This document shows positions 35,135 through 45,574 of a stretch of DNA of 64,000 nucleotides, piece after piece. The position numbers were made by a program, and so were the translations under genes. Source of the DNA: Thelonectria olida (Eukaryota; Ascomycota; Sordariomycetes; Hypocreales; Nectriaceae); the NCBI GenBank assembly GCA_020736575.1, contig JAGPYM010000082.1:1-64000 (forward strand), given 5' to 3'. Each line of letters starts with the position of its first letter. Within the stretch, counting starts at the first letter, position 1. The notes under the pieces were generated by a model. It was not told the origin of the DNA and ran no database searches. It worked only from the letters and a program-made list of their open reading frames with translations.

Positions 35135-36080
35135 CTGATTTCTCGCACTTGGATCTGGAACTTGCCCTACTCAGACTGGCTACGCTACTCCTCAAGTTCG
35201 ATAATGGCGAGATGCAATGATCGCTCCGTCCCATTGAAGATGATCAGAGCTGAAACCAGACCCTGGGGCAGGGTGAGTGAGGTAGGAGGAATATAAGCGG
35301 ATAAACCCCCTCTAAAGTCTGTCAATTTCTTCTCCTAGACCTCCACTCGACATGCCGCTTCATCCTCAGTACTCGGCTCCTGAACAAGGCATTCCTTATA
35401 TTGACCTAGTAGGTGCTGACTATGAAGCCAAATGTTATGATAACAGCACTGGCCCCCGAATCTTAATGTCGCCTGTTGTCTCGTCCATTAATGAAGAGGG
35501 GAGAGGTCCTATACAGGCACCGGCGCGAATGGCTCAAAGACTCTTCATAGCGCACGCGCCCCGGAAGGAAGCACGAAAACGGAAGAGAGTCGACAAGCCA
35601 CCGAGGGCGCGCCGTAAAATCCTATGTATTGATTTGACTCTCGAAGGCAATCAGGGTGAGCCACGGTGCAGTAATTGTTCAGAACTTCTCTCTAAAGAGT
35701 ACGTATCGCAACGGCATGAAACTTCGGGAAAGGTACGCACTAGGCCACCTTCGCAGTATCTTTTCTAATAGTATGAAAGCTTTATTGCCTACCGTGCTCA
35801 GAACCAAATATGATTACACAATACCATTGGCGCGAATGTCCAGTTTGTTGGGGAGAGAGACCAATCAGCATTTTCACATCTTGCGGTAGGTGTCAGGTCA
35901 GTGAATATCTGAATAGGGCTGATCCGTCGAAGGGCATGCTTTTTGCGAATCATGTTGGGCCCGGAACAGCGGACGACATTGTCCTTACTGTAGAGCCGGG
36001 AATCTGAGTATGGTGGAGGAGAGGATATACCGAGCAGAACTAGGATATGAGCTCAGCCCTATAGGTGACGGAGAGGTATA
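35135..36080 (+). repeat. Left arm of a ~0.94-kb inverted duplication
   Basis: This segment matches the reverse complement of 42,240-43,179 almost base for base from CTGATTTCT to GAGGTATA, with a few scattered, mostly transition differences. Similarity is near-identical between about 35,155 and 36,045 and weaker at both edges. The arms enclose about 6.2 kb. Each carries the same small two-exon gene. They lack transposon-like ends, so they look like an inverted segmental duplication. Confidence 0.9.
35352..36007 (+). CDS. Small zinc-ribbon-like protein (left-arm copy)
   Basis: Predicted exons are 35,352-35,655 and 35,802-36,007, with a 146-bp intron (donor GTGAGC, acceptor CTCAG); 510 bases code 169 residues. 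The N-terminal half is basic (KEARKRKRVDKPPRARRK), a possible nuclear signal. The C-terminal half has WRECPVCWGE...SCGRCQ, two Cys-x2-Cys pairs that could bind zinc. An unspliced alternative of 138 residues ends in another CSNC motif. An essentially identical gene lies in the opposite arm, differing at five residues. No family is recognised. Confidence 0.5.
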
Positions 36081-36299
36081 GAAACTATGCCCAATGGACT
36101 TACTTAAGGTCTAGGGTATTCTTTGGCATGCATGTAGCGCGAGATAAGCTATAGTGTGTAACATCAAGGGGGATAGGTTCTTCCTCGATTCTGTGGTAAT
36201 GATGCAACGCCTTTGGGTCCTAGCAGATGGTGAACGTGAGTGCCATGGTTGCTGCATTGGTTGCTTCCCGGATCAGCAAGGCGATAGTGTGCTTGTCAA

Positions 36300-38334
36300 C
36301 TCTTTGAATGACCATGAATGAAAGGACCAGGTATACCCACGTCCTCGCATTGCAAGGCTTTGACTAGCACAAACCGATGTGTATTTAGACCGCGAGAGAA
36401 AACGGTAACATTGGCACCCTTAAATCGCTCACCCAAGGGTTGCGACCGTGGTTGCGTAGCCTATATGTATGGTATAGCCACACCTAGAACGACGAAGTCC
36501 AAACTGCAAAGAAAGATTTATGAAGCTTTCCAACGATTCATAGTGACAGATTAACGTTCAAATGAAAGACACACCCGCCTGACTTTGTATTAACTCCAGA
36601 ACCAACGAACAATAATACCCAGATCACTTCCGAGCACCGTATCCATGTATTGGCCGCCAAAGCAGAGGCAGAACATCTCCGCAGTCAAAACGAGATGAAG
36701 TCGTCGAATGAGACCCCTCAACATGACCCTCGAGAGAAAGAAATCAGATTCTCGACTGGCTGTGGGTCTACGTGTACAAGTTTGACAAACATGGTCGTTT
36801 CCAGAAGTGCGAGGCGCGTCTGGCCGGGATAGACGATCAGCAGGTCAAGTCGGCCTATGAAGAGATCTATGCAGCAAAATTTGCAGGACGGTCCTCTAGA
36901 ACATTGATGGCAATTGTTGTACGCTTCGATATTGAATTGATTTAGGACTCTACAAGAGCTTGGATTCCAAATAGTGCCCCATGGAGCCTGCTGTATGACC
37001 AAAGGCGGGATGATCATCTTCTTTTACGTTGATGATATCATTCCGGCATACCCAAAGCAGAGAGAGGACAGGATCCGGATCTCAAATGAACTGTAAAACG
37101 ATACAACTCATAGGAGGAAACCCATTGCAATGGTTACTTGGCATTGAAATCATCAGAGCCGGAGAGAAGAAGATCCTCTGGCTATCCCAATCCTATGGAA
37201 AAGATTGCTAACCTTGTTGATCGTACAGACCATTCGATGCGAAACTCCGATGAGACGAGAAAAGCTATTATCATACAATGAACCTGCCAACCTCTCATCC
37301 ATCCGACGATATCAACAAAAATCGGATTGGTTTTATTCACAGCAGATGTCACGCGCCCAGACATTGCATTCGCAATGCTGAGGCTTGCTAGATTCAACAA
37401 CAACCCCAGAACTGGGCATCACGCAGCGGCGGACCAGCTATTACTCTGTCTCAAAAGACACAAAATCATTGGCACCGCAATTAGTGGAGATGGTTCATTC
37501 ATCGTGGCCACCGATGCGCCAGTTGCCGACAACATGGTGAATCGCAAGAGCTCTCAAACATATGTCATGGCGCTATTCCTTGGAACGATCGAGTGGCGAG
37601 CCAGCAAGCAAGCCACTGTGACCACCTCAGCCACTTGAGACAGAACTTCTTTCACTTGCTCAAGCCAGCGACGTTCGTTTCAAGACTGATCAAGGAGCTG
37701 GGAATCCTGTTAACAGGACGGTGAATGGACACGAATCCAGTGCGACAATCAACAGATCATGCAACTTGTGAACAAGAATATCGCCAACTCACAAAGAAAA
37801 CTCAGACACATTGACATCCACAACCAGTGGCTGAGGCAAGAGGCACAAAGGAACAGGATCAAGGTCGAATATCGACCAACAACAGACATGATAGCTGATG
37901 GCTCACCAAGGCCATTAGCTATGCAAAGTTCTAGAGGCTCATCAAGCAGATCGGAGTCATGGACATTTCGAGCCATTTAGACAACAGGCGACTCCAGAAT
38001 CTCGGAGAAGAGGAGATATTAGACGGACTGGCAAGACTGGAGTCGCACGGCATGGCAGTTTCCGTTGACGCGGCGTCAACTTGAGGTGGTGCTTGGTTTG
38101 AGATTGACGCCATGTGTAGCTAAAGAGGCGCTAAAATTGTTGGATACGCAATGGGTATCTTGAACGCACGATGGGGTGAATTAAATATATCATGGAGCAG
38201 AAACTGGTGATTGTCACGGTGTTCATTTTGGATAATTGGACGTGTGATTGTTATAGCAATACCCTTGTAGCTACTTCAGTATAAGAATATACACACATCC
38301 AATCAGACTCTTCAGAGAATCCGGGCTCGTAACA
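36300..38334 (+). mobile_element. Ty1/copia-type LTR retrotransposon relic
   Basis: Successive frames spell copia polymerase: a stretch reading WVYVYKFDKHGRFQKCEARL, then YAAKFAGRSSRTLMAI, a jump to LQELGFQ-like sequence, GGMIIFFYVDDII (the YVDD reverse-transcriptase motif, about 37,010-37,040), LQWLLGIEIIRAGEKKILWL, VTRPDIAFAMLRLARFNNNP, RKSSQTYVMALFLGTIEWRA and KLRHIDIHNQWLRQE (RNase H). Several stops and frameshifts break the protein. Sequence between the FDIELI and LQELGFQ regions appears deleted, removing the first palm motif. A 197-bp LTR-like end follows. No matching 5' LTR, gag or integrase was identified. Confidence 0.75.
38138..38334 (+). repeat. Putative 3' LTR of the copia relic
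   Basis: The segment starts TGTTGGATAC and ends CTCGTAACA, so the ends are the short inverted repeat TGTT/AACA expected of LTRs. It follows the RNase H remnant directly and contains AGTATAAGAATATACACAC-like promoter sequence. The 5' partner is missing, so the assignment rests on position and termini. Confidence 0.5.
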
Positions 38335-39823
38335 TGATCTTAATTCATTGAAAAGCCTTGGCCATTGTCTTTTCTCGCTTGCTTGTCCTTCGTGCGGGGG
38401 CGTCGGTCCATTCCTCACGCCTTCTCCGCCACAAGCCACAAATATCGTTTTATTGGTGGCCTCACGCAGTCAAGAGGGACAGAGTGCGTATGGTTTCGCC
38501 GCAACGGGTCACCCGTCGCTGTGGTCTTATACGTAAACGCGTTAGACCGTAGCGTCAGAGAGGTTCCCGTCCGCGCTCCCCCGTAGGGAGGCAAGCGTCC
38601 GTATATTGCAGTGGTTCTATACACAGAGGGGAGGTGGGAGGGAAAATCGAGTCTTGACTGCGTGAGAGATGACGAGCTACTTGCAGAGAAGAGCAATTGA
38701 CTCCCGTGAGGCAGTTGCAGGAGGGAAGCCTATTCTGCAGTGTGGCCGTCACGTGAGGCAACCCCAATAAAACCAACCCCGACAGCAAATATTGTCATCT
38801 CTGTAACCGCACACAGGTGGCAATCTAACAAAAATTGTCGTTTTAAGCGCATGATGGGATGGATTTGTTAAATTGACGCCATTGTGTGGTTAGAGAGATA
38901 GCCATAACCAACTCAATATTCGTGTGTACAGATTAGTAGCGGAGTGAATTACTGACCGACCCCCCTTGTTAGGGCGGGAGCCCAAAGGCAATTATTGAGC
39001 TCCAGCCCCACACTGTGCCCAGCCACAGCAAAGTTTATAATTCTAAAGGACTGACGCTAAGCCTGGTCTATGGTGTAAAATTAGCACAATTTTGAGAGAT
39101 TTCAGAGCTCAAACACTGACGCTGAACGTAGGGTTTGGTCAGAAATGGACTTTGGATAATTATGGATGATCTTTTAAGAGGTAGGCGGCTAGAGGTTGCT
39201 CGTAGATCGGGTTGTTGATGTTGAACAGAGGGCATATGCTGGGGTGTCACGTGCGGGTCAAGGGTCTTATGATGAACGGCAGATCTTTCAGGGGCAGACA
39301 CACACAACATGAATACACTGGTTTGGATCAATGGACCGAATACACGTACTGTCTGACAGTTGATGCCCGAATGCCAAGGCACTTGTATGCTGTTATTGTT
39401 GGGGCATATTCGCACTAATTGCACACTGTGCATGCGCCACGCTTGGTCCATTTTTGGTCATTTTTCGCCATTTTTGGCAAAATTACAATGATAGATTACT
39501 GACGCTGGACCCACACCCCACTGTAGTGCAATCGCTGAAATACATGTTCGTTGGGGGTAGTTTGCCCTCGTCTTCTTGACACACCCTTCGTCCACTTTTT
39601 GCCTATGCCTTTCAGGTCATCGGTACATGGGAAGTATCTCGTACAACATGTCGCCGTCCAATCTCGGCATTAGCTGAGGAAGCTTTTATTGTCTCCCTCG
39701 CTTGATCAAACCATTCCCGTATCTCGCATACCTGCATTTTCTTTCACTTTGATAGGTCTTTGTAAAATTACTCACGAACTTGAGTCGCTTGCCCTCTTTC
39801 CTAAACCCTCCTTGCATGTCGCC
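38335..39823. other. No gene recognised; three CTGACGCT motifs
   Basis: No supported gene. The motif ACTGACGCT or CACTGACGCT followed by a purine-rich step occurs at about 39,050, 39,115 and 39,497, and ATTACTGACCGACCC at about 38,947. TTGACGCCAT..GTGTRG is shared between about 38,104 and 38,872. A small run of CCATTTTTGG/TCATTTTTCG repeats lies at 39,449-39,480. The last part is the promoter region of the ligase gene. Confidence 0.4.
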
Positions 39824-41853
39824 ATGGTCTTCACTCCCCCAGCGTGGGTGTCTAGGCTACCCTTCGGTATGCTATACTGCCTTAGCCCAATCCACTCTAA
39901 ATGTTCATGATATCTCACACAATTTAGACCCTCCCGACTCCATCACCATTGCGGAATTTGTGAGCAATGAACTCTACGGCCGCTATCCCATAGCTCAAGC
40001 AAGAAACCCTTTTACCTGTGGTGTCTCTGGGAAGACTCGCACGACTCAAGAGGTGCTTCAACGCGAGGAGTACATGGCGCGTGCCATGGCTAAGCGGCTC
40101 GGCTACAGCCTCAATAAAGGCTCCGAATGGGATCGGGTAGTCGGTCTGTTTTCACTAAACACAGTCTGTGGCCTTGTTTCTGGTCTACTCTGAAGGGTCT
40201 CTAACTATCAGCTCCTAGATCGACTACATTCCCTTTACTCACGCCGTCCACCGTCTGTCTGGGATTGTCACTCCCGCAAGTGCCGAATACACAGCTCCAG
40301 AACTGGAGCATCAACTTAGAACGTCCGGCGCAAATGCTCTGTTCACCTGTCTACCTTTGCTCGAGACTGCCGTGACTGCCGCAAAAGCAGTGGGGATTGG
40401 CGAGGATCGCATCTTCGTTTTGCCAATGGCCGGATTCGACAAGAAAGTGCCATTTAAGACTATCGATGACTTAGTCGAGGAGGGGAAATCACTGTCGGAG
40501 CTTCCCGCGTTGAGCTGGACTCCCGGTCAAGGCGCGAAGCAAGTCGCGTATCTATGTTACTCTAGCGGTACTTCGGGTCCTCCAGTAAGTCACATACGCT
40601 TTTTAGTTATCATGACCTCTCAGACTTACCATTTTATAGAAAGCCGTCATGATTTCTCACCACAATGTTATTGCCAACGTCATGATGACACAATGGTACG
40701 ACGATGAAGGACGCAAGGAGAACAAGGTAAAGACACAAGTAATGCTTGGCCTGCTTCCATTTTCCCATATCTACGGGCTCGTGGTTTGCGGTCTATATGC
40801 TTTACAAAATGGCAACGAGCTGGTCATCCTCCCCAAATTCGAACTGAAGCCTTTTCTCTATGCTGTACAGAGGTTCCGCATCGAGCACGTCGCCATAGTG
40901 CCTCTCATCATTGTTCAAATGCTGGAAAACCTGGAACTATGCCGCACATATGATTTGAGCTCCGTTCGACTCTTGCTCAGCGGTGCAGCCCCGTTAGGCA
41001 GAGAAACTATGGAAGAGATTCTTAGAGTGTACCCGAAATGGCACCTGTGTCAAGGATATGGTATGCTAGAAATTTCCTTTTCCAACTATGTGATTTAATG
41101 TACTAACTACCATGGCTAGGCCTTACAGAGACATCGTCCGTTGTCACATCTACAAGCGAGCTAGACATTATGACCGGCTCATCTGGTTCCCTCATTCCTA
41201 TGCTTAGAGCAAAGATCATGGATGCCAAAGGCAATGAAGTGACTGAGTATGAGAAGCCGGGTGAGCTGCTCGTACACGGTCCAACGGTCGCCTTGGGCTA
41301 TTTGAACAATGCCGGTGCTACGCGCTCGACTTTCATTCATGATGAAGACGGTTACTGGACAAGGACCGGCGATGAAGTCCTCGTCCGCCTATCTCCAATG
41401 GGAAACGAGCACTTTTTTATCGTGGACCGAATCAAAGAGCTTATCAAAGTCAGGGTATTTTAATAATCAATTATGATCCCGATTCGATCTCTAGGAGCTA
41501 ATCGCTGACGCGTTATACAGGGACATCAGGTTGCCCCCGCGGAGCTTGAGTCACACCTCCTCGCCCACCCCCATGTGGCTGACTGCGCCGTGATCCAGGT
41601 ACCCGATGCCAGGGCCGGTGAAGTGCCCAAGGCGTATGTGAAAAAAGCGATTGAGGCAGCGAACGAGCCGGATAGTGAAGTGGTGGCAGCTATTCGCAAA
41701 CACGTCGAGGAGCACAAGGCTAGACACAAGTGGCTCAAGGGCGGTATTGAGTTCATTGACGTGATTCCGAAGAGCCCTAGTGGGAAGATACTGAGAAGGC
41801 TTTTAAGAGATCGAGAGAGGAAGGCAAGGAAAGTGAACGGAGCGAAATTGTAA
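39824..41853 (+). CDS. Acyl-/aryl-CoA ligase (phenylacetyl-CoA ligase / 4CL-like), peroxisomal
   Basis: Six exons (39,824-39,866; 39,928-40,163; 40,219-40,584; 40,640-41,060; 41,120-41,454; 41,521-41,853) give 577 residues. Introns are 55-66 bp; one has a perfect TACTAAC branch. It is an ANL-superfamily AMP-forming ligase activating a carboxylic acid with ATP and CoA. The P-loop is YSSGTSGPPK (207-216); QGYGLTET, YWTRTGDE, DRIKELIKVR and the catalytic Lys556 in PSGKILRR follow. It ends in AKL, a canonical PTS1 for import into peroxisomes. Overall it resembles Penicillium phenylacetyl-CoA ligases of penicillin biosynthesis; true substrate unknown. It lies inside the inverted arms; a RIP-damaged paralogue fragment lies at 26.8-27.1 kb. 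It appears fully intact. Confidence 0.9.
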
Positions 41854-42239
41854 ATTTCACGTGTGTGATTCAAGGACTTTGCAATGTGTTTGGTATGCAA
41901 CTTGTAAAGTAAGAATAGATTGATTCCTATCTATTTTCTCTAGTGTGGAACGGCCCCGCTCGTTCCGAGAACCAGGAGAGTTATCTAGTGACGCCGAGAA
42001 GCGTACTCTGTCTATTCTGTAGCTTGTGGAAGCTACCATATTTGAACCTCGTAACCTCCTCGACCCTTCCGTGCCCTGCTCTAGTCTGTTTATCCTTCTG
42101 CTTAAGAAATTCCCCCTGCCACTGGATTTTCTCTTCTTCCGTATCCGGGAAAGAATCCGTCCCGCGATATTATACATTCATGCAATGCATAAAAGAATAC
42201 CTTGGACTTGAATAAGTTTATCCGATATACTATCTATAC

Positions 42240-43179
42240 ATACCTCTTCATTACCTATCGAGCTCATATCCTAGTTCTGCTCGATATATCCTCTCCTCCA
42301 CCGTACTCAGATTCCCGGCTCTACAGTAAGGACAATATCGTCCGCTGCTCCGGGCCCAACATAATTCGCAAAAAGCATGCCCTTCGACGGATCAGCCCTA
42401 TTCAGATATTCACTGACCTGACACCTACCGCAAGATGTGAAAATGCTGATTGGTCTCTCTCCCCAACAAACTGGACATTCGCGCCAATGGTATTGTGTAA
42501 TCATATTTGGTTCTGAGCACGGTAGGCAATAAAGCTTTCATACTATTAGAAAAGATACTGCGAAGGTGGCCTAGTGCGTACCTTTCCCGAAGTTTCATGC
42601 CGTTGCGATACGTACTCTTTAGAGAGAAGTTCTGAACAATTACTGCACCGTGGCTCACCCTGATTGCCTTCGAGAGTCAAATCAATACATAGGATTTTAC
42701 GGCGCGCCCTCGGTGGCTTGTCGACTCTCTTCCGTTTTCGTGCTTCCTTCCGTGGCGCGTGCGCTATGAAGAGTCTTTGAGCCATTCGCTCCGGCGCCTG
42801 TATAGGACCTCTCCCCTCTTCATTAACGGACGAGACAGCAGGCGACATTAAGATTCGGGGGCCAGTGCTGTTATCATAACATTTGGCTTCATAGTCAGCA
42901 CCTACTAGGTCAATATAAGGAATGCCTTGTTCAGGAGCCGAGTACTGAGGGTGAAGCGGCATGTCGAGTGGAGGTCTAGGAGAAGAAATTGGCAGACTTT
43001 AGAGGGGGTTTATCCGCTTATATTCCTCCTACCTCACTCACCCTGCCCCAGGGTCTGGTTTCAGCTCTGATCATCTTCAATGGGACGGAGCGGCCATTGC
43101 ATCTCGCCATTATCGAACTTGAGGAGTAGCGTGGCCAGTCTGAGTAGGGCAAGTTCCACATCCAAGTTCAAGAAGTCAG
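42240..43179 (-). repeat. Right arm of the ~0.94-kb inverted duplication
   Basis: Reverse complement of 35,135-36,080, with differences concentrated at the two edges. Interior differences are few, for example GTTGTCTCGTCCATT versus GCTGTCTCGTCCGTT. The arm ends about 390 bases after the ligase stop codon and about 250 bases before the double-chromodomain pseudogene. Confidence 0.9.
42307..42962 (-). CDS. Small zinc-ribbon-like protein (right-arm copy)
   Basis: Same gene as in the left arm, on the minus strand: exons 42,659-42,962 and 42,307-42,512 with a 146-bp intron, 169 residues. It differs from the left copy at five residues (Val/Ala, Ile/Val, Ala/Glu, His/Tyr, Thr/Ala). The CPVC and CGRC pairs are kept in both. 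Retention of both reading frames after duplication suggests either recency or selection. Confidence 0.5.
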
Positions 43180-43428
43180 AATGGCTCAACCGCGTTACGC
43201 AATCGGAATCAACGACTAATCATGACACCAAAACCGAGTGGCAAACTGACTTTTTGCTCTTAATCACGCAACTTCGGAAACCTCTCCTCTCTTATCACTA
43301 CCCTAAGTTGCCCTCCTTTGCACGCATCAAATTTAAGTGCTTTCCGTCGCACTACCTTCAGCACTACTGCTTGCCTTGAGCCACACGATGGTTAGAAAGA
43401 GTATGTAGAGACCGCACACGATATAATA

Positions 43429-44156
43429 ATGCGACACGAGGCCACCAAGACTATCCATTCTTCAGCACCCGGGCGAGATGAAGCTTACTTTACGCCAAGC
43501 GATCACAATGATTCACCTAACCCCGAGAGAAAAAGGAAGCCGATGTCTCGGGGCGAGATGGAGGGCGGAAAGGACCGGCAGCGCCTGGAAGGCAAGAAAC
43601 ACAAAACGAAATCGGCCGGGCGAAAGAACACAAGCAAGCTAGAGAATCTAGAGGAGCCAACTAACGCAGAAAATGCGGCTAAACTGGCCGAGTCTGAGGA
43701 GAAGAGAAATGATATGGAAGACCCAAGATACGAAGTGGAAAAAATCGTTGGTCACCGCATCAAAAACGAACCGAAGTCGAGCTCATGGTGAAATGGACTG
43801 GTTGCTCCGAGCCTACGCTCGTCGATGAGCGTACCTTTTAATAAGACTGCCCACATGTGCTTTACCACTACCGGAAAACCAGTGGGACCCGCGAGAAAGC
43901 AACGGGAATAAATTCATGATTCCACGCCTTTCGGATCCTCGATTGGAGGGCCAAGGGCAAATTGCTATTTCTGGTGCAGTGGGTTGGATACCCGCCTGAG
44001 GATTCGACGTGGGAGCTTGCGTGGAGGGTTAAGGCTTTCGCGGAGGAGATGCACATCCGGCTGGGAGGGTTGCTTGGGAAAAGAAGAACCAGACATAGGC
44101 TTGAGGAATCTGCATGCGATAGCCGATCCTTCGGTAGATATGGCACTCGCAGGTAG
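43429..44156 (+). pseudogene. Double-chromodomain protein gene, decayed
   Basis: ATG 43,429 opens a 120-codon frame: a charged, Lys-rich N-terminus (RKRKPMSRGEMEGG), then YEVEKIVGHRIKNE, the start of a chromodomain. After a frameshift at about 43,777 the domain continues EVELMVKWTGCSEPTLVDE. Two adjacent TAA codons (about 43,839) and a TGA (about 43,917) follow, and the same frame goes on with HAFRILDWRAKGKLLFLVQW and VGYPPEDSTWELAWRVKAFA, a second chromodomain with Trp/Tyr cage positions. The last piece is open to about 44,156. Chromodomains bind methylated histone tails. One frameshift and three stops make it a pseudogene unless introns remove them, and I see no suitable splice sites. Confidence 0.7.
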
Positions 44157-44938
44157 TTGTTGGTGGCCCATGGTATTGTTTGCTATATTGTTTGCTACTA
44201 AACAATAGGATAGCATGGTCGCCTGTGAGAGACTGTTACGATTGCGCAAGTCCCATCGATACAGCCTGAGGCAATTTGCTCGATGGACTCCACTTTAATG
44301 GGCATCAGGCTCATTAGCACTGTGGGTATTCAAGCTGGTTTCCATGGAGGCTGTAGCAGCCTTAATAAAACTTACTTAAAGTATGAGTGTCGCGCCTGTC
44401 CTCATTCATTTTCTCACATTGGGGTCGTCTTGCCGTTCTGCCGGGGTTTACGGTCTGCCGTGGACAGATTTTATGCATAGGCTGTAACAATTGTCTAGTT
44501 ATAGTAAATTATAAGTTATTTAGTTAACATTTTAGATATGATTTGACTTAGTTATAGGATATTCAATACAGTGATAAATCACACTTGGCGAACGCCCCTC
44601 ATATTATTTTGAAAAAGTTCTGTATGTCATTTACATTCACGGATCGGAAATAATTGAAGATTGGCCACGGGGACCGCCTCGAGCTTTTGGAAGCAGCACC
44701 ACAAGAAGAAGCGTCATAGTACACGCACCAACTCTGCCTGTTGCTTTCGTCCTGCAGGAAGAAAGTTCAATCCAGGGGTGACCCAGCCGAGGGCACCATC
44801 CTTAGCCCTAGACTTATTCCTACTATTGGTTGCCACAATCACCAACTTGCATCGCCATACGCAACACCCTGGCCGCTCAGACTTGTGCTATTGGGACAGC
44901 TGGGGAATGGGCTGCTGGGCGATTTACTAGATTGAAAC
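44157..44938. other. No gene recognised
   Basis: 44,490-44,640 is a small AT-rich patch. Plus-strand frames at 44,661-45,036 are antisense or adjacent to the PLAC8 gene and show no motif. Confidence 0.45.
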
Positions 44939-45574
44939 CTAGGGGCCCATTGCCATTCTCTCCTGTTTACTATCATAGGCCCGGGCAATGGAGTTGCGAG
45001 CGAGACGAGCCTTCACTTCCCTCTCCTGCTGGATGAGAGCGCAGCAGCCGCACCAGTAACTGACGCAGCAGTCGTTCATTGCACTACCCTTGATGCCGAA
45101 CCTCTCACGGACCTCACCCCGTTTCATCATGGAATAGCTGTTGCAAAGAGGTTAGAGAACGTCTGACACTGAAATGCTATTTAGGATAACCTCGGACTCA
45201 CATCCAACCGCAACAGGTGAAGCACTGGATGCCGCAGAAGATTGCGCAACCACTGTTACAAGTTCTGGCATTTCGCATGGTCGGGTCTCGTATGCGGTCG
45301 GCGGTCTTCCCGAGCACTATGAATTGCGGTGTTAGCGATCTTGTCCGTGTGGCGCTTGACCGTTGTCTTGGCCACGGTCGTCTATCGCTCATGGCAGAGG
45401 GTGAATGGGGGCGGCAGGTCAATGCCGATTCTTAGTCCAGGCGGTCAACTCACAAACGCATGGCAAGAAGGTGCCGAGCAAGCAGATGTCGCAAGGACCA
45501 CAGCTGCAGAGGCTATTAGTCCATTCATGGTTCCGTGTTGGAGGAATGGGTACTATAGTGTCCGGTCGGGGCAT
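44939..45574 (-). CDS. PLAC8-family cysteine-rich protein
   Basis: Three exons (45,454-45,574; 45,202-45,316; 44,939-45,137) give 144 residues. Introns are 137 bp and 64 bp, both with GTGAGT donors. The product has the full PLAC8 order: CSCGPCDICLLGTFLPCVLL GKTADR (residues 23-48), CNSGCAIFCGIQCFTCCGW (60-78), then MMKRGEVRERFGIKGS, NDCCVSYWCGCCALIQQERE (100-119) and VKAR. PLAC8 proteins sit at membranes and are linked to metal transport, cell-size control and ion flux in plants and fungi. The fungal biochemical role is unsettled. All the Cys clusters are present and the gene appears intact. Confidence 0.85.

Noticed and set aside
35135..43179. The whole 8-kb segment as one transposon with very long inverted ends
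   Set aside because: The arms carry a normal spliced gene, no transposase belongs to the unit and no target duplication is visible at the outer edges.
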